Source: an uncultured bacterium (GTDB taxonomy: Bacteria; Cyanobacteriota; Vampirovibrionia; Gastranaerophilales; Gastranaerophilaceae). Taken from it: 64,000 nucleotides of DNA. Under the pieces are notes generated by a model that had not been told where the DNA came from, made no database searches, and was given only the letters and a program-made list of their open reading frames with translations. A program made the position numbers and the translations under genes. Shown here piece by piece: positions 43,266 through 51,348 of the stretch (the stretch's first letter is position 1; the number at the start of each line of letters is the position of its first letter). The DNA lies in the NCBI GenBank assembly GCA_902775025.1, contig CACYKP010000001.1:1-64000 (forward strand), written 5' to 3'.

Positions 43266-44150
43266 ATGAATGAAGATAATAAAACGGGTTTTTCCCACAT
43301 TATAGAAAAAGAAATAAATTGCGAAGATAAAATCTTAAAACCTGATTTTAATCAAAAAACAGGCAGAGAATTTCTTGCGTTTTATTTGCAATCAAAGTTC
43401 AGGCAAGTCTTATCGTACGATAATAAAGCTTCTCAGCCTATATTTATAAATATAAAGCGTGATTTTATACAACATTTTTCAACCAGATTAATTCAAAATC
43501 CTACTAAAAGAATAATGATAGGTATAACAGGTGAGTCGGCATCCGGTAAATCAACTATATGTAATGAAATTAAACGTGTAATAGAAAAGTTTGATATGCC
43601 TGTATCAATTGTTAACACTGATAATTATTTTAATGATATATCTGATTTAATAGCAAAATACGGTTCATTTGATGCTTTAAGAGATAACGGATATGATGTT
43701 GATTCTCCAAACAGTTTTCAATTAGATATATTAAAAGATGATTTAGAAAGCATTTCAAAAGGTGAAGACATTTATTGTCCGGAATATTTATTAAATGGTA
43801 CAGGTGTTTCTGTTCCAAAAGCCAAGTTTGTTCCTTCAAAAAAAATTGTTGTAGTTGAAGGAATGGCATCTATGTATGGTAACAATAAAGATATTTTTGA
43901 TGTAAAAATATATGTCGAAACAGATTTTGAAATCAGAAAAAATCGTTTTATGAAACGTGCATATACTGAGCGTAATCAAGATTTGGAAAATGCAAAAAAA
44001 CATTGGGAATACATTTTGGGTGCAGGTGAAAAATACATTAAACCATATAAATCTGACGCAGACATTATTATTAACGGCGATTCAAATTTAGAGTATTTCG
44101 CACAAATTTTGGAATATTTTTATACAATAACTAACAATTTTGAAGATTAA
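43266..44150 (+). CDS. P-loop kinase related to uridine kinase/phosphoribulokinase
   Basis: The protein has 294 residues with ATG at 43266. A TAAAAT box lies 7 nt before it, and a longer TTG frame to 43242 would run through this box. The first 80 residues are an extension not found in uridine kinases. The kinase core has Walker A GESASGKST (89-97), the substrate loop NTDNYFNDISD, FDALRDNGYDVDSPNSF, and the VVVEGMASMY strand with the lid region RKNRFMKRAYTERNQD. It probably phosphorylates a nucleoside or a sugar alcohol; the substrate cannot be read from the sequence. It converges with the protease gene, with stops 2 nt apart. Confidence 0.8.
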   Translation: MNEDNKTGFSHIIEKEINCEDKILKPDFNQKTGREFLAFYLQSKFRQVLSYDNKASQPIFINIKRDFIQHFSTRLIQNPTKRIMIGITGESASGKSTICNEIKRVIEKFDMPVSIVNTDNYFNDISDLIAKYGSFDALRDNGYDVDSPNSFQLDILKDDLESISKGEDIYCPEYLLNGTGVSVPKAKFVPSKKIVVVEGMASMYGNNKDIFDVKIYVETDFEIRKNRFMKRAYTERNQDLENAKKHWEYILGAGEKYIKPYKSDADIIINGDSNLEYFAQILEYFYTITNNFED

Positions 44151-44152
44151 AT

Positions 44153-44908
44153 TTATGATAAATCATCATTAAAATAGCCAACTATAAACTTAAAAGTATT
44201 GAGTGCAGTATCAATATTCATTGTCTTAGATTGATTTCCTCTTTTGTTTTTAACCTTAATAGTATTATTTTTTAAATCGACATCTTCTAGCACATAAACA
44301 TGCCAAGTTCTGCCATCAAGCATTTTTAGGCCGGTGCCTATGACTATTGAATGGTTTTTATCTTTGTCCATGCGTTGAAATAATTCCATTACTTCATCTT
44401 TTCTTGAGTCCAAATCAATATTAAATTCAGTTTCAGCAATATTTACAGTCGGCTCTTTTCCTGTAAACATTTTCATAAAATGTGAAGGTAGACTATTTTC
44501 AAATGTATAAGTTTTAAAATCATCAGTAAATCTGCATATCCAAGGTTTAGCTTTATATTTTTTTTCGTATTCCCCGACTGAAATATCTACACTTCTAACG
44601 AAGGGGTTATTCTGAGCATTATACAGCTTTTCATACCCTTTTACCGCAGTATTTGAAGGTATTTGATATTTTTCACGTTTGCCATTTGGTGCATACAAAT
44701 AGCAATTTAGTAAATCTGGGTTTGAATCATCGCGTTCTAGTTGTTTCTTTATAATATTTTTGCCGTTTTGAGTGTTAGATAATGATTCTAATGTACTCAT
44801 TATATAGCAATCGCTAAAATGCTGCTCAGCAGTTTTAAAGCTGTCAATATCTTTGTCAGTTAACAATGATTTAAAACCTACATTATATACATTCAAATAA
44901 CACTTCAT
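44153..44908 (-). CDS. Putative calpain/papain-like cysteine protease
   Basis: The protein has 251 residues, no signal peptide. The catalytic triad of clan CA calpains can be placed: Cys34 in FSDCYIMSTLESLS (compare GDCWLLAAI), His203 in GRTWHVYVLEDV (compare GHAYSV), and Asn221 in VKNKRG (compare RNPWG). Order and spacing fit the C-H-N arrangement of family C2, although the protein is short and the Asn-Pro-Trp-Gly element is altered to Asn-Lys-Arg-Gly. Substrate and role are unknown. It is transcribed alone on the minus strand, with no ribosome binding site and a T/A-rich region just before the ATG. Confidence 0.62.
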   Translation of the reverse strand: MKCYLNVYNVGFKSLLTDKDIDSFKTAEQHFSDCYIMSTLESLSNTQNGKNIIKKQLERDDSNPDLLNCYLYAPNGKREKYQIPSNTAVKGYEKLYNAQNNPFVRSVDISVGEYEKKYKAKPWICRFTDDFKTYTFENSLPSHFMKMFTGKEPTVNIAETEFNIDLDSRKDEVMELFQRMDKDKNHSIVIGTGLKMLDGRTWHVYVLEDVDLKNNTIKVKNKRGNQSKTMNIDTALNTFKFIVGYFNDDLS

Positions 44909-44990
44909 ATATTTATTAAAATAAAAAATTGTTAATTATTGCTAAATTGTTTCAAAAATGTTACAATTGAGAAGAAAAGAGAAGGGTTTT

Positions 44991-45413
44991 ATGTCCAAAA
45001 TTATTTTAGCATCTGATCATGGCGGATATAATTTGAAAAATATAATTATCTCTCATTTAAGAAATGAGGGCTATGAATTAGAGGATTTAGGTTGTTATAA
45101 TACTGAATCTTGTGATTATCCAAAGTATGCAAAAACTGTTGCCGAAGAGGTATTAAAACACAATTATAAAGGAATTCTTGTATGTGGAACCGGTATAGGA
45201 ATGTCTATAGCAGCTAACAGAATAGTAGGTATAAGAGCTTCTCATTGTACAGACACTTTTTCTGCAAAGATGACAAGAAAACATAATGATTCAAATATAT
45301 TGTGTTTAGGTGAGCGTATAACTGGAGCAGGTTTGGCGCTTGATATTGTCGACATTTGGCTTAATACCGATTTTGACGGAGGAAGACATCAAAAGCGTAT
45401 AGATATGATATAG
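44991..45413 (+). CDS. rpiB: Ribose-5-phosphate isomerase B
   Basis: The protein has 140 residues starting at ATG 44991 (MSKIILASDHGGYNLK), preceded by AGAAGGG; the 11 residues available upstream are not used. It interconverts ribose 5-phosphate and ribulose 5-phosphate. Motifs: ASDHGGYNLKN, DLGCYNTESCDYPKYA, the active-site Cys in VCGTGIGMSIAANR, and HNDSNILCLGERI. It belongs to the LacAB/RpiB family. rsfS follows by 8 nt, so they share a transcript. With the transketolase half it contributes to the non-oxidative pentose phosphate route. Confidence 0.95.
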   Translation: MSKIILASDHGGYNLKNIIISHLRNEGYELEDLGCYNTESCDYPKYAKTVAEEVLKHNYKGILVCGTGIGMSIAANRIVGIRASHCTDTFSAKMTRKHNDSNILCLGERITGAGLALDIVDIWLNTDFDGGRHQKRIDMI

Positions 45414-45421
45414 GAAGGTTT

Positions 45422-45829
45422 ATGACAGAAGAGTTAACATCGTATAAATTTGCTTGTATTGTAGCAAGAATATTAGATGAGAAAATTGCAAATAATATTT
45501 CTATACTAAATATTAGTAATGTGTCATCATTTGCTGATTATTTTGTAATTTGCTCAGCTCAAACAAATACCCAAGTTAAAGCTTTAACTGAGAATTTATC
45601 TGAAAAAGTGAAAAATACTTTTTCAAGATTACCATTAGGAAAAGAAAATGATGATAAAAACAGATGGAATTTAATTGATTATGGAGATGTTGTTGTTCAT
45701 ATATTAAAAGATGAAGAGCGTGCAACATATGCAATTGAAAAATTTTGGAATCATTCATACAGTATTCCGAAAGAAACTTGGCTTAAAGAGTCAATAGAAT
45801 ATTCAGAGTATGAAAATATTGAGAGATAA
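45422..45829 (+). CDS. rsfS: Ribosome silencing factor RsfS
   Basis: The protein has 135 residues. RsfS (formerly YbeB) binds ribosomal protein L14 and blocks joining of the subunits in starvation. Family motifs: ARILDEKIANNISILNIS, SSFADYFVICSAQTNTQVKA, WNLIDYGDVVVHILKDEERA and a C-terminal YAIEKFWNH. AGGAAGG lies just before the ATG. It stands between rpiB and a TPR gene in what looks like one operon. Confidence 0.94.
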   Translation: MTEELTSYKFACIVARILDEKIANNISILNISNVSSFADYFVICSAQTNTQVKALTENLSEKVKNTFSRLPLGKENDDKNRWNLIDYGDVVVHILKDEERATYAIEKFWNHSYSIPKETWLKESIEYSEYENIER

Positions 45830-45833
45830 GGTT

Positions 45834-46904
45834 ATGGATAAAAAAGAATTAAGTAAAGCTATTGAAAAAACTGTATTAAAGATGGCAATGGAACCGAATA
45901 ATACTGAAAATTACCATGAGTTAGCAAAATATTATGCTATGGATAATCAATATGAAAAAGTTATTTCCGTATATGAAAGTTTATTAGAGATTGATCCTAA
46001 AGACATACAATCACTAATGAATTTAGGGAGTATTTGGTTTTATTCAAAAGAGTATAAGAAAGCTCTAAAGTACTTTAATCAAGCAATGCTTGTAAATCCT
46101 AGTAACTATTATGTTTATTACAATATTGGTAATACATATGCTGAATTAAAGAATTTTGCTAAAGCGCTTCATTTTTATAACAGAACTTTGGATTTTAATT
46201 CTGAAGATCCTGAAATATATAATGCTATTGCACTTCTTTATCATGATTTTGAAGATTATGTTGAAGCAAGAGCTTATTATGAGAAAGCTTTGTCTTTGGA
46301 TCCAAATAATTTAACTGCTTTAATTGATTTAGGCAATGTATGCTTTAAGTTATATGATCATAAAAAAGCACTTGACTATTATTATAGAGTGTTTGAACTT
46401 GCTCCAGATAATAAAACCGTAGCATTATGTATTGCGAATACTCTTGCCGTTTGTAAAGAAAAAGAAAAGTGTTATGAATATTTCGACAAAGCTTTGATGT
46501 TAGGTGGTGATAATTATAAAGCTTATATTTGTTATGCTATAGCAAAGTCTGATTTTAAAGATTATGATGATGCAATTAAATTATATAAAAAAGCAATAGA
46601 GGTTAACCCAAAAGAAGCTAATGCGCATATTCTTGCCGGAAATTTATACTCTAATTTAAAACGATTTGATGAGGCTGAGGCACAATACAAAGAAGCACTA
46701 AAAATTAACAAGCTTGACCCGAGTATATATGTATTAGTTGCAAATGTTTATTATATGAATAATGAAATTGAGCGTGCAATTCAATCATATAGGGCTGCAG
46801 TTAATATGCGTCCTGAGAATGATGAGTATAAGCTGGTCTTTATTCAAATTCTCGAAGATTATATTACTGAAAAAAGAAAAGGAGATTTAGTTGAAGCAGT
46901 TTAA
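45834..46904 (+). CDS. TPR-repeat protein
   Basis: The protein has 356 residues, with ATG at 45834, chosen because ATAAGG precedes it and the longer frame would overlap the end of rsfS. Nine or so TPRs run through almost the whole length (KVISVYESLLEIDPKDIQSL, YYVYYNIGNTYAELKNFAKA, TALIDLGNVCFKLYDHKKAL, PSIYVLVANVYYMNNEIERA). There is no signal peptide. The first 30 residues are a charged helix. It is distinct from the TPR protein at 41634. Its end overlaps the next gene. Confidence 0.88.
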   Translation: MDKKELSKAIEKTVLKMAMEPNNTENYHELAKYYAMDNQYEKVISVYESLLEIDPKDIQSLMNLGSIWFYSKEYKKALKYFNQAMLVNPSNYYVYYNIGNTYAELKNFAKALHFYNRTLDFNSEDPEIYNAIALLYHDFEDYVEARAYYEKALSLDPNNLTALIDLGNVCFKLYDHKKALDYYYRVFELAPDNKTVALCIANTLAVCKEKEKCYEYFDKALMLGGDNYKAYICYAIAKSDFKDYDDAIKLYKKAIEVNPKEANAHILAGNLYSNLKRFDEAEAQYKEALKINKLDPSIYVLVANVYYMNNEIERAIQSYRAAVNMRPENDEYKLVFIQILEDYITEKRKGDLVEAV

Positions 46905-47310
46905 TTCTATTAATCCTATAGAGCGTGTTATTGCTTGTGCGTCATATTTGACTGCAGGTATGGCAGGATTTATATGGTGGATTATTGCTATATTGATTAA
47001 AAAGAATGTTAAGCCTTTTCTTATTTATCATATTATGCAATCAATTTTTTTGTCTATTGCGTATTTTATATTTATAGAATTATATAAATTAGTATTTATT
47101 ATTTTAGCAAAAGTACCGATAATAAATGCAATTTTGTTTTTCTTTAATACTGTTATTACAGGTCCATTGCCGTTATTTGGAGGACTTTCATTGCTGCAGG
47201 TGTTAACTACAGCTCTAATGTTATATCTAGCAGTAACCTCATTTATTGGAATGTATACATACATTCCTTGGGTATCTGACATCATAAATACCAATACCGG
47301 CAGAAAATAG
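46891..47310 (+). CDS. Tic20-like four-helix membrane protein
   Basis: The protein has 139 residues and starts with TTG at 46891, supported by AAGGAG 7 nt upstream. Four hydrophobic segments are visible (YLTAGMAGFIWWIIAILI, SIFLSIAYFIFIELYKLVFI, AILFFFNTVITGPLPLFGGL, VLTTALMLYLAVTSFIGMYT). The pattern NPIERVIACASYLTAGMAGF then KPFLIYHIMQSIFL is like cyanobacterial Tic20/YCF60-type proteins, where a P-F-x-x-x-H-x-x-Q motif follows the first helix. In plastids Tic20 is an import-channel protein; in bacteria the role is unknown. Its stop codon abuts the stop of the convergent gene. Confidence 0.65.
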   Translation: MKQFNSINPIERVIACASYLTAGMAGFIWWIIAILIKKNVKPFLIYHIMQSIFLSIAYFIFIELYKLVFIILAKVPIINAILFFFNTVITGPLPLFGGLSLLQVLTTALMLYLAVTSFIGMYTYIPWVSDIINTNTGRK

Positions 47311-48201
47311 TTATAATACCATTGCTAATATCATTAATATCATTGCCCCAATTTCCATAGCAGTTGACATATGTTGCTGGAATTTTTGAGAATCATATTT
47401 TTTCGATGATTTTTTTGCTTTGTTAACGCTGTTTAACCGTTTTATACGACTGTGTGTGTCTTCATTTGAAAATTCGGTTCCAAACATATCATATTCCATT
47501 TGCGTTAAATCATCGCTTAAATTATCGCGATTTAGTGCAGTTGCATCGTTAATACCGCTAAACTCACCATAATTTGAGTAAGGACGTGTATATTTTTTTT
47601 GACCGAACGGCATTTTAAACCAACTCTGCTTAGTACCTGATAAATCCATCGAATTTATCATATCGTCATTATAGTAACTGCCGTCATATTGTTCTTGAAA
47701 CTCTTGTTGTACAATTCTTTCAGGCATAATTTTTTCTTTAATTCTGTCCATTCTCTTAGAGTAATCATCAACATCATATATTTTGCCAAATATTTTTTTT
47801 TCAATTTTTACTATACGAGAGTGTATATCTAATTTGCTATTTGTTTTATTGAATAATTTTTTTTCTATATCGTCTAATATCGGATAATTTACACTACTAT
47901 CTTCTATTGCTTGTTCCTCAGCTAAAAATGTGTCTTTTACAGGCTCTATTTCCAGCCCTATGACATCAGCTGAAATATCTCCGGATAATTTTGTTATGCG
48001 CTTGTTTATATCACCGCTAGAAGATTTGCCGTAAATGGCCTTTTCTAAACGGTTTACTCTGCTTTTTAAGCTGTCTTTTGAGTAATCAAATCCATAAAAA
48101 TTGTTTTCTATTTTTGATAAAACTTCAGAATTTGAAGCATATATCGGATAACATAAATTAATATTGATAATTAAAAGGGAAAAAATTAATATTTTTTTCA
48201 T
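47311..48201 (-). CDS. Exported protein with LE...G...R repeats
   Basis: The protein has 296 residues with a signal peptide (MKKILIFSLLIININLCYPIYA). The mature part contains five or so copies of a repeat of about 40 residues with the pattern (L/I)E-x-x-(F/Y)-x-x-(F/Y)G...(S/K)R-(L/I/V)-x-x-(L/I): KIENNFYGFDYSKDSLKSR, LEKAIYGKSSSGDINKRI, IEKKLFNKTNSKLDIHSRI, IEKKIFGKIYDVDDYSKR and MEYDMFGTEFSNEDTHSRI. The C-terminus is one hydrophobic helix (AMEIGAMILMILAMVL), so the repeats are displayed outside the inner membrane. The function is unknown. Its ribosome binding site AAGGTGG lies within the loop of a hairpin. Confidence 0.75.
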   Translation of the reverse strand: MKKILIFSLLIININLCYPIYASNSEVLSKIENNFYGFDYSKDSLKSRVNRLEKAIYGKSSSGDINKRITKLSGDISADVIGLEIEPVKDTFLAEEQAIEDSSVNYPILDDIEKKLFNKTNSKLDIHSRIVKIEKKIFGKIYDVDDYSKRMDRIKEKIMPERIVQQEFQEQYDGSYYNDDMINSMDLSGTKQSWFKMPFGQKKYTRPYSNYGEFSGINDATALNRDNLSDDLTQMEYDMFGTEFSNEDTHSRIKRLNSVNKAKKSSKKYDSQKFQQHMSTAMEIGAMILMILAMVL

Positions 48202-48202
48202 T

Positions 48203-48227
48203 ATAGTACCACCTTAGTAGTACTATA
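48203..48227 (-). promoter_or_regulatory. Hairpin holding the ribosome binding site in its loop
   Basis: On the minus strand ATAGTAC and GTACTAT form a 7-bp stem around a 10-nt loop that contains AAGGTG, the start of the Shine-Dalgarno sequence of the repeat-protein gene. The 3' arm ends one base before the ATG. Coordinates are good to about one base. Confidence 0.5.
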
Positions 48228-48353
48228 AATTTATTTTTAATCTATCTCTATTAAACTCTATATCAAAAATTTTTTGTTAATTTTTAATGAAATATAACTA
48301 ATTAAATTATATAATTAATTAATATTATTGTAGTTTTAGAGTAAATATATCAG

Positions 48354-49004
48354 CTAAATATAAAGTCTGGCAAAATCTAAATCATTTTTTACAGTAATTT
48401 TTATATTTGTATAATTACCTTTTACTATATAAACCGGTATATTTATAGCTTCCAGCATAGAGCAATCATCAGTGTAATTACCATTTATTAATTTTTCATG
48501 AGCATCTTTTATTAAACAAGTTTTAAATCCTTGCGGAGTCTGTGTATTATATAATTTTGAACGATCAATAGTTCTTATTATTTTACCAAATTCATCAACT
48601 TCTTTGATTGTATCAGTTGTTTTTGTCATAACAGATACGGCATTATATTTAAGTGTCATATCCATTGTTTCTTTGATTATGTCCAAAGTAACTAAAGGTC
48701 TTGCACCATCATGAATCAATACATAATCATTATTAACTGATTTTAGTCCGCTATATACAGACTTTTGTCTTGTTGAACCGCCTTGAATAATTTTAATTTT
48801 TTTATCATGAAAAAGTTCTTTAAGTTTTCCTGATATGGCACTATTAGCAGGTATTATTACTTCTGTTACATTGGTGAAGTATAAAAACTTTTCTACTGTT
48901 TCTTCAATTACTGTTTTTTCTTTAATTTTTTCTAATAACTTGTTTGTATTGCCGTACCTTGATGATGTTCCGCCTGCTGTTATTATTACTGAAAAATGTT
49001 CCAT
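48354..49004 (-). CDS. ispD: 2-C-methyl-D-erythritol 4-phosphate cytidylyltransferase
   Basis: The protein has 216 residues. It makes CDP-methylerythritol from MEP and CTP, the third step of the MEP isoprenoid route. Motifs: VIITAGGTSSRYGNTNKLL at the N-terminus (a GGxSxR-like loop), GGSTRQKSVYSGL, VLIHDGARPLV, and TIDRSKLYNTQTPQGFKT. It begins 2 nt after the thiL stop, so the two genes are coupled. dxr, the second step of the route, is at 58573. The two are not in one operon. Confidence 0.95.
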   Translation of the reverse strand: MEHFSVIITAGGTSSRYGNTNKLLEKIKEKTVIEETVEKFLYFTNVTEVIIPANSAISGKLKELFHDKKIKIIQGGSTRQKSVYSGLKSVNNDYVLIHDGARPLVTLDIIKETMDMTLKYNAVSVMTKTTDTIKEVDEFGKIIRTIDRSKLYNTQTPQGFKTCLIKDAHEKLINGNYTDDCSMLEAINIPVYIVKGNYTNIKITVKNDLDFARLYI

Positions 49005-49006
49005 TA

Positions 49007-49900
49007 TTATTCTCCAAAATGGCTATATACTTTTAATTGGTCATATTTATTATATTTTTCACCTGATATATCAAGTAATATGCCGTCAAATTTATCGGCA
49101 TATCCGATTTCTACGGCATTGGGAATTAAATTAGTATAATTTGACGGAATGACTGCCAAAAGGTTATAATCTTCTCCCCCAAATAAAACTTGTTCTTTAT
49201 TTGCCTGTTTAACATGAGGAATTTTATCATAGCTAATTACCAATTTTACATCACTTGCTTCAGCAATTTTGAATAAAGCATCAGCTAGACCGTCTGAAGT
49301 ATCCATCATTGCATAAGGTTCAGCTATATTGCAAGCTATGTATTCAGAAAATTTCGGGCATAAAATCGGTTCAAGATGGGACTTAATAAATTCACTTTTC
49401 ATGTCTTTATTTATTAATGCATTTAATCCTAATGCACTTGAGCCATATAATCCATGAGTTACTACTGCATAACCTGTTTTTGCATTTTTTCTTGATGAAA
49501 TATTTCTGTTTTTATCAATTCCTATTGCGCAGACGGAAACCATAATATTATTGTCAGAGCCGGTAACATCTCCACCTACAATTTTAGCACCATTTAATGC
49601 ATTATTTGCACCAAGATAAAATTCATTTACGAAATTACTCGGCAAGTTATTTGGTAGTGATAACGCAATTGTAATATATTTCGGCTCAGCACCAGATGCT
49701 AACAAATCACTAATATTTACAGTAATTGATTTATAACCTAATTGGAATGGAGAACACCAATTACGTTTAAAGTGAATATTTTCAACTAGGCTATCCTGAG
49801 TAACAACTATGCCCAATTCTTTTAAATATGCACAATCATCACCAATAAAATCACTTCCGATAAGGCTTTTGATAGTATTAATAATTCCAATTTCATCCAT
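49007..49900 (-). CDS. thiL: Thiamine-phosphate kinase
   Basis: The protein has 297 residues. ThiL phosphorylates thiamine phosphate to thiamine diphosphate, the cofactor of transketolase. Motifs: IGDDCAYLKELGIVVTQDSL, VENIHFKRNWCSP, the NISDLLASGAEPKYITIALS segment, GGDVTGSDNNIMVSV, AMMDTSDGLADALFKIAE and LFGGEDYNLLA. These are the ATP- and magnesium-binding stretches of the PurM-like superfamily. The ATG at 49900 has no ribosome binding site; TACAAT lies 6 nt upstream on the minus strand and may be a -10 box for a leaderless mRNA. It is divergent from the MnmD-type gene. Confidence 0.93.
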   Translation of the reverse strand: MDEIGIINTIKSLIGSDFIGDDCAYLKELGIVVTQDSLVENIHFKRNWCSPFQLGYKSITVNISDLLASGAEPKYITIALSLPNNLPSNFVNEFYLGANNALNGAKIVGGDVTGSDNNIMVSVCAIGIDKNRNISSRKNAKTGYAVVTHGLYGSSALGLNALINKDMKSEFIKSHLEPILCPKFSEYIACNIAEPYAMMDTSDGLADALFKIAEASDVKLVISYDKIPHVKQANKEQVLFGGEDYNLLAVIPSNYTNLIPNAVEIGYADKFDGILLDISGEKYNKYDQLKVYSHFGE

Positions 49901-49920
49901 ATAATAATTGTACTATAAAC

Positions 49921-49949
49921 TTGCTTTTACTCTTTGAAATTGTTAAAAT
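49921..49949 (+). promoter_or_regulatory. Promoter of the MnmD-type gene, leaderless layout
   Basis: -35 TTGCTT (49921-49926), 17-nt spacer, -10 TAAAAT (49944-49949) and 7 nt to the ATG at 49957. The TTG that could be read as an upstream start codon is the -35 box itself. Confidence 0.65.
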
Positions 49950-49956
49950 ATACACT

Positions 49957-51348
49957 ATGAGGGATTATGAACCATATTATACGGAAGATGGCTCTATAGG
50001 TCTATATTCTTATGCTGATAAAGATGTGTATCATTCAAAGTTTGGTGCATTAACCGAAGCTTGGGAAAAGTTTGTCTTACCGTCAAATATTCCGGAACTT
50101 ATAGAAGCAAACAGAAAAGAAATAAAAGTTCTAGATGTTTGTTACGGAATCGGATATAATTCAAAAGCTTTAATGAGTTATGTAATTGAAAAAAATAAAA
50201 AGAAATTAAAATTAAAAAAATTATTTACAAGATTAAAAAACTTCGTATCGATAGGTAATAATAATACTAATGAAATACAAAATAAATTATCATTACATAA
50301 CGATACGATATATAACGATAAGAATCATGCTAATTTGCCAAAGGTTAGCATAGATTGTATGGATATAAATGAAGAATTAGTAAAATTATCTCCGTTATTT
50401 AAAACAATAATAACCCCTGACGAGATCTATACAAAAATTGTACCTAAAATATTATCTTGTTTTAAAACGTATTACACATTTAAAAGATTATTTGTAAGTA
50501 TTGCTTCTTTATTTTATCCGAAGAACAGAAAAGAGATAAAAGATTTACTTGAGATAAAATTTAGAGATATGCATATAGATAAAGAGTATAAAGTTAACCA
50601 ATTTGTAAATTATATAATTATAAATCAATTATCTAAAATTTACGGTGATAAATATATTGATAAAGAATTAAAAAAAATTACAAAAGAAAGAAGGACTTCT
50701 AAGTTTTTAGAAAAATCCTTTATAAATTATGCCCGATTTAATCAATTTTTTGGGTATCATTTATCATCTAACAGCTTTTTATCAACCTTCTTACATAATA
50801 TATATTATGAACGTCTATCGAGACGGTATAAAAATATAGATTTTAGGGCTGCTGAAAGCCTGTTTAACCTAAACTTCTATATAAATGATGCAAGAAAAAG
50901 CATAAAATCAATAAATAACGTTTACGACTGCATATTTCTTGACGCATTTACTTATACTAAGTCTCCTCAATTGTGGTCTGTTGAATTTATTGCTGAACTT
51001 TCAAATCATCTTTCGGATAAAGGTGTTATATTAACTTATTCTAACTCAGCTCAAATTAGAAATACATTTTTAGAAAATAAGCTATATGTTGGAAAAATAT
51101 ATAATGAAAAAGAGGGGAAGTATGTTGGTACAATTGCTTCAAAAGATAAATTAAAAATAAAATATCCGTTAAATTCTTATGAAGTAGGCTTATGCAATAC
51201 TAAAGCCGGAATTCCGTATCATGATCCTAATTTATCTTTTACAAATAAAGAAATATTAGAACTAAGAGAATATGAATTTAAACACAGTAATTTAATAAGC
51301 TCTTCAAAATACATGAAAATCAGATCTTTAAGAGGTGATAATGAATAA
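49957..51348 (+). CDS. MnmD-type tRNA wobble-uridine methyltransferase with large insertion
   Basis: The protein has 463 residues, against about 220-280 for simple MnmD proteins. The family (Methyltransf_30, the methylase half of MnmC) methylates nm5s2U34 in certain tRNAs. The opening YEPYYTEDGSIGLYSYADKD, YHSKFGALTEAWEKF and SAM motif I VLDVCYGIGYNSKAL match, as does the late block DCIFLDAFTYTKSPQLWSVE with TYSNSAQIR. Between the SAM motif II (PKVSIDCMDINEE) and the catalytic block lies an extra lysine-rich helical region of about 170 residues, with a second smaller one before motif II. Its end overlaps the FAD-oxidoreductase start. Confidence 0.82.
   Translation: MRDYEPYYTEDGSIGLYSYADKDVYHSKFGALTEAWEKFVLPSNIPELIEANRKEIKVLDVCYGIGYNSKALMSYVIEKNKKKLKLKKLFTRLKNFVSIGNNNTNEIQNKLSLHNDTIYNDKNHANLPKVSIDCMDINEELVKLSPLFKTIITPDEIYTKIVPKILSCFKTYYTFKRLFVSIASLFYPKNRKEIKDLLEIKFRDMHIDKEYKVNQFVNYIIINQLSKIYGDKYIDKELKKITKERRTSKFLEKSFINYARFNQFFGYHLSSNSFLSTFLHNIYYERLSRRYKNIDFRAAESLFNLNFYINDARKSIKSINNVYDCIFLDAFTYTKSPQLWSVEFIAELSNHLSDKGVILTYSNSAQIRNTFLENKLYVGKIYNEKEGKYVGTIASKDKLKIKYPLNSYEVGLCNTKAGIPYHDPNLSFTNKEILELREYEFKHSNLISSSKYMKIRSLRGDNE

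Noticed and set aside
49921-49956. Upstream TTG start for the MnmD-type gene
   Set aside because: It is the -35 box TTGCTT, and homologues start at the YEPYYTEDGS region.
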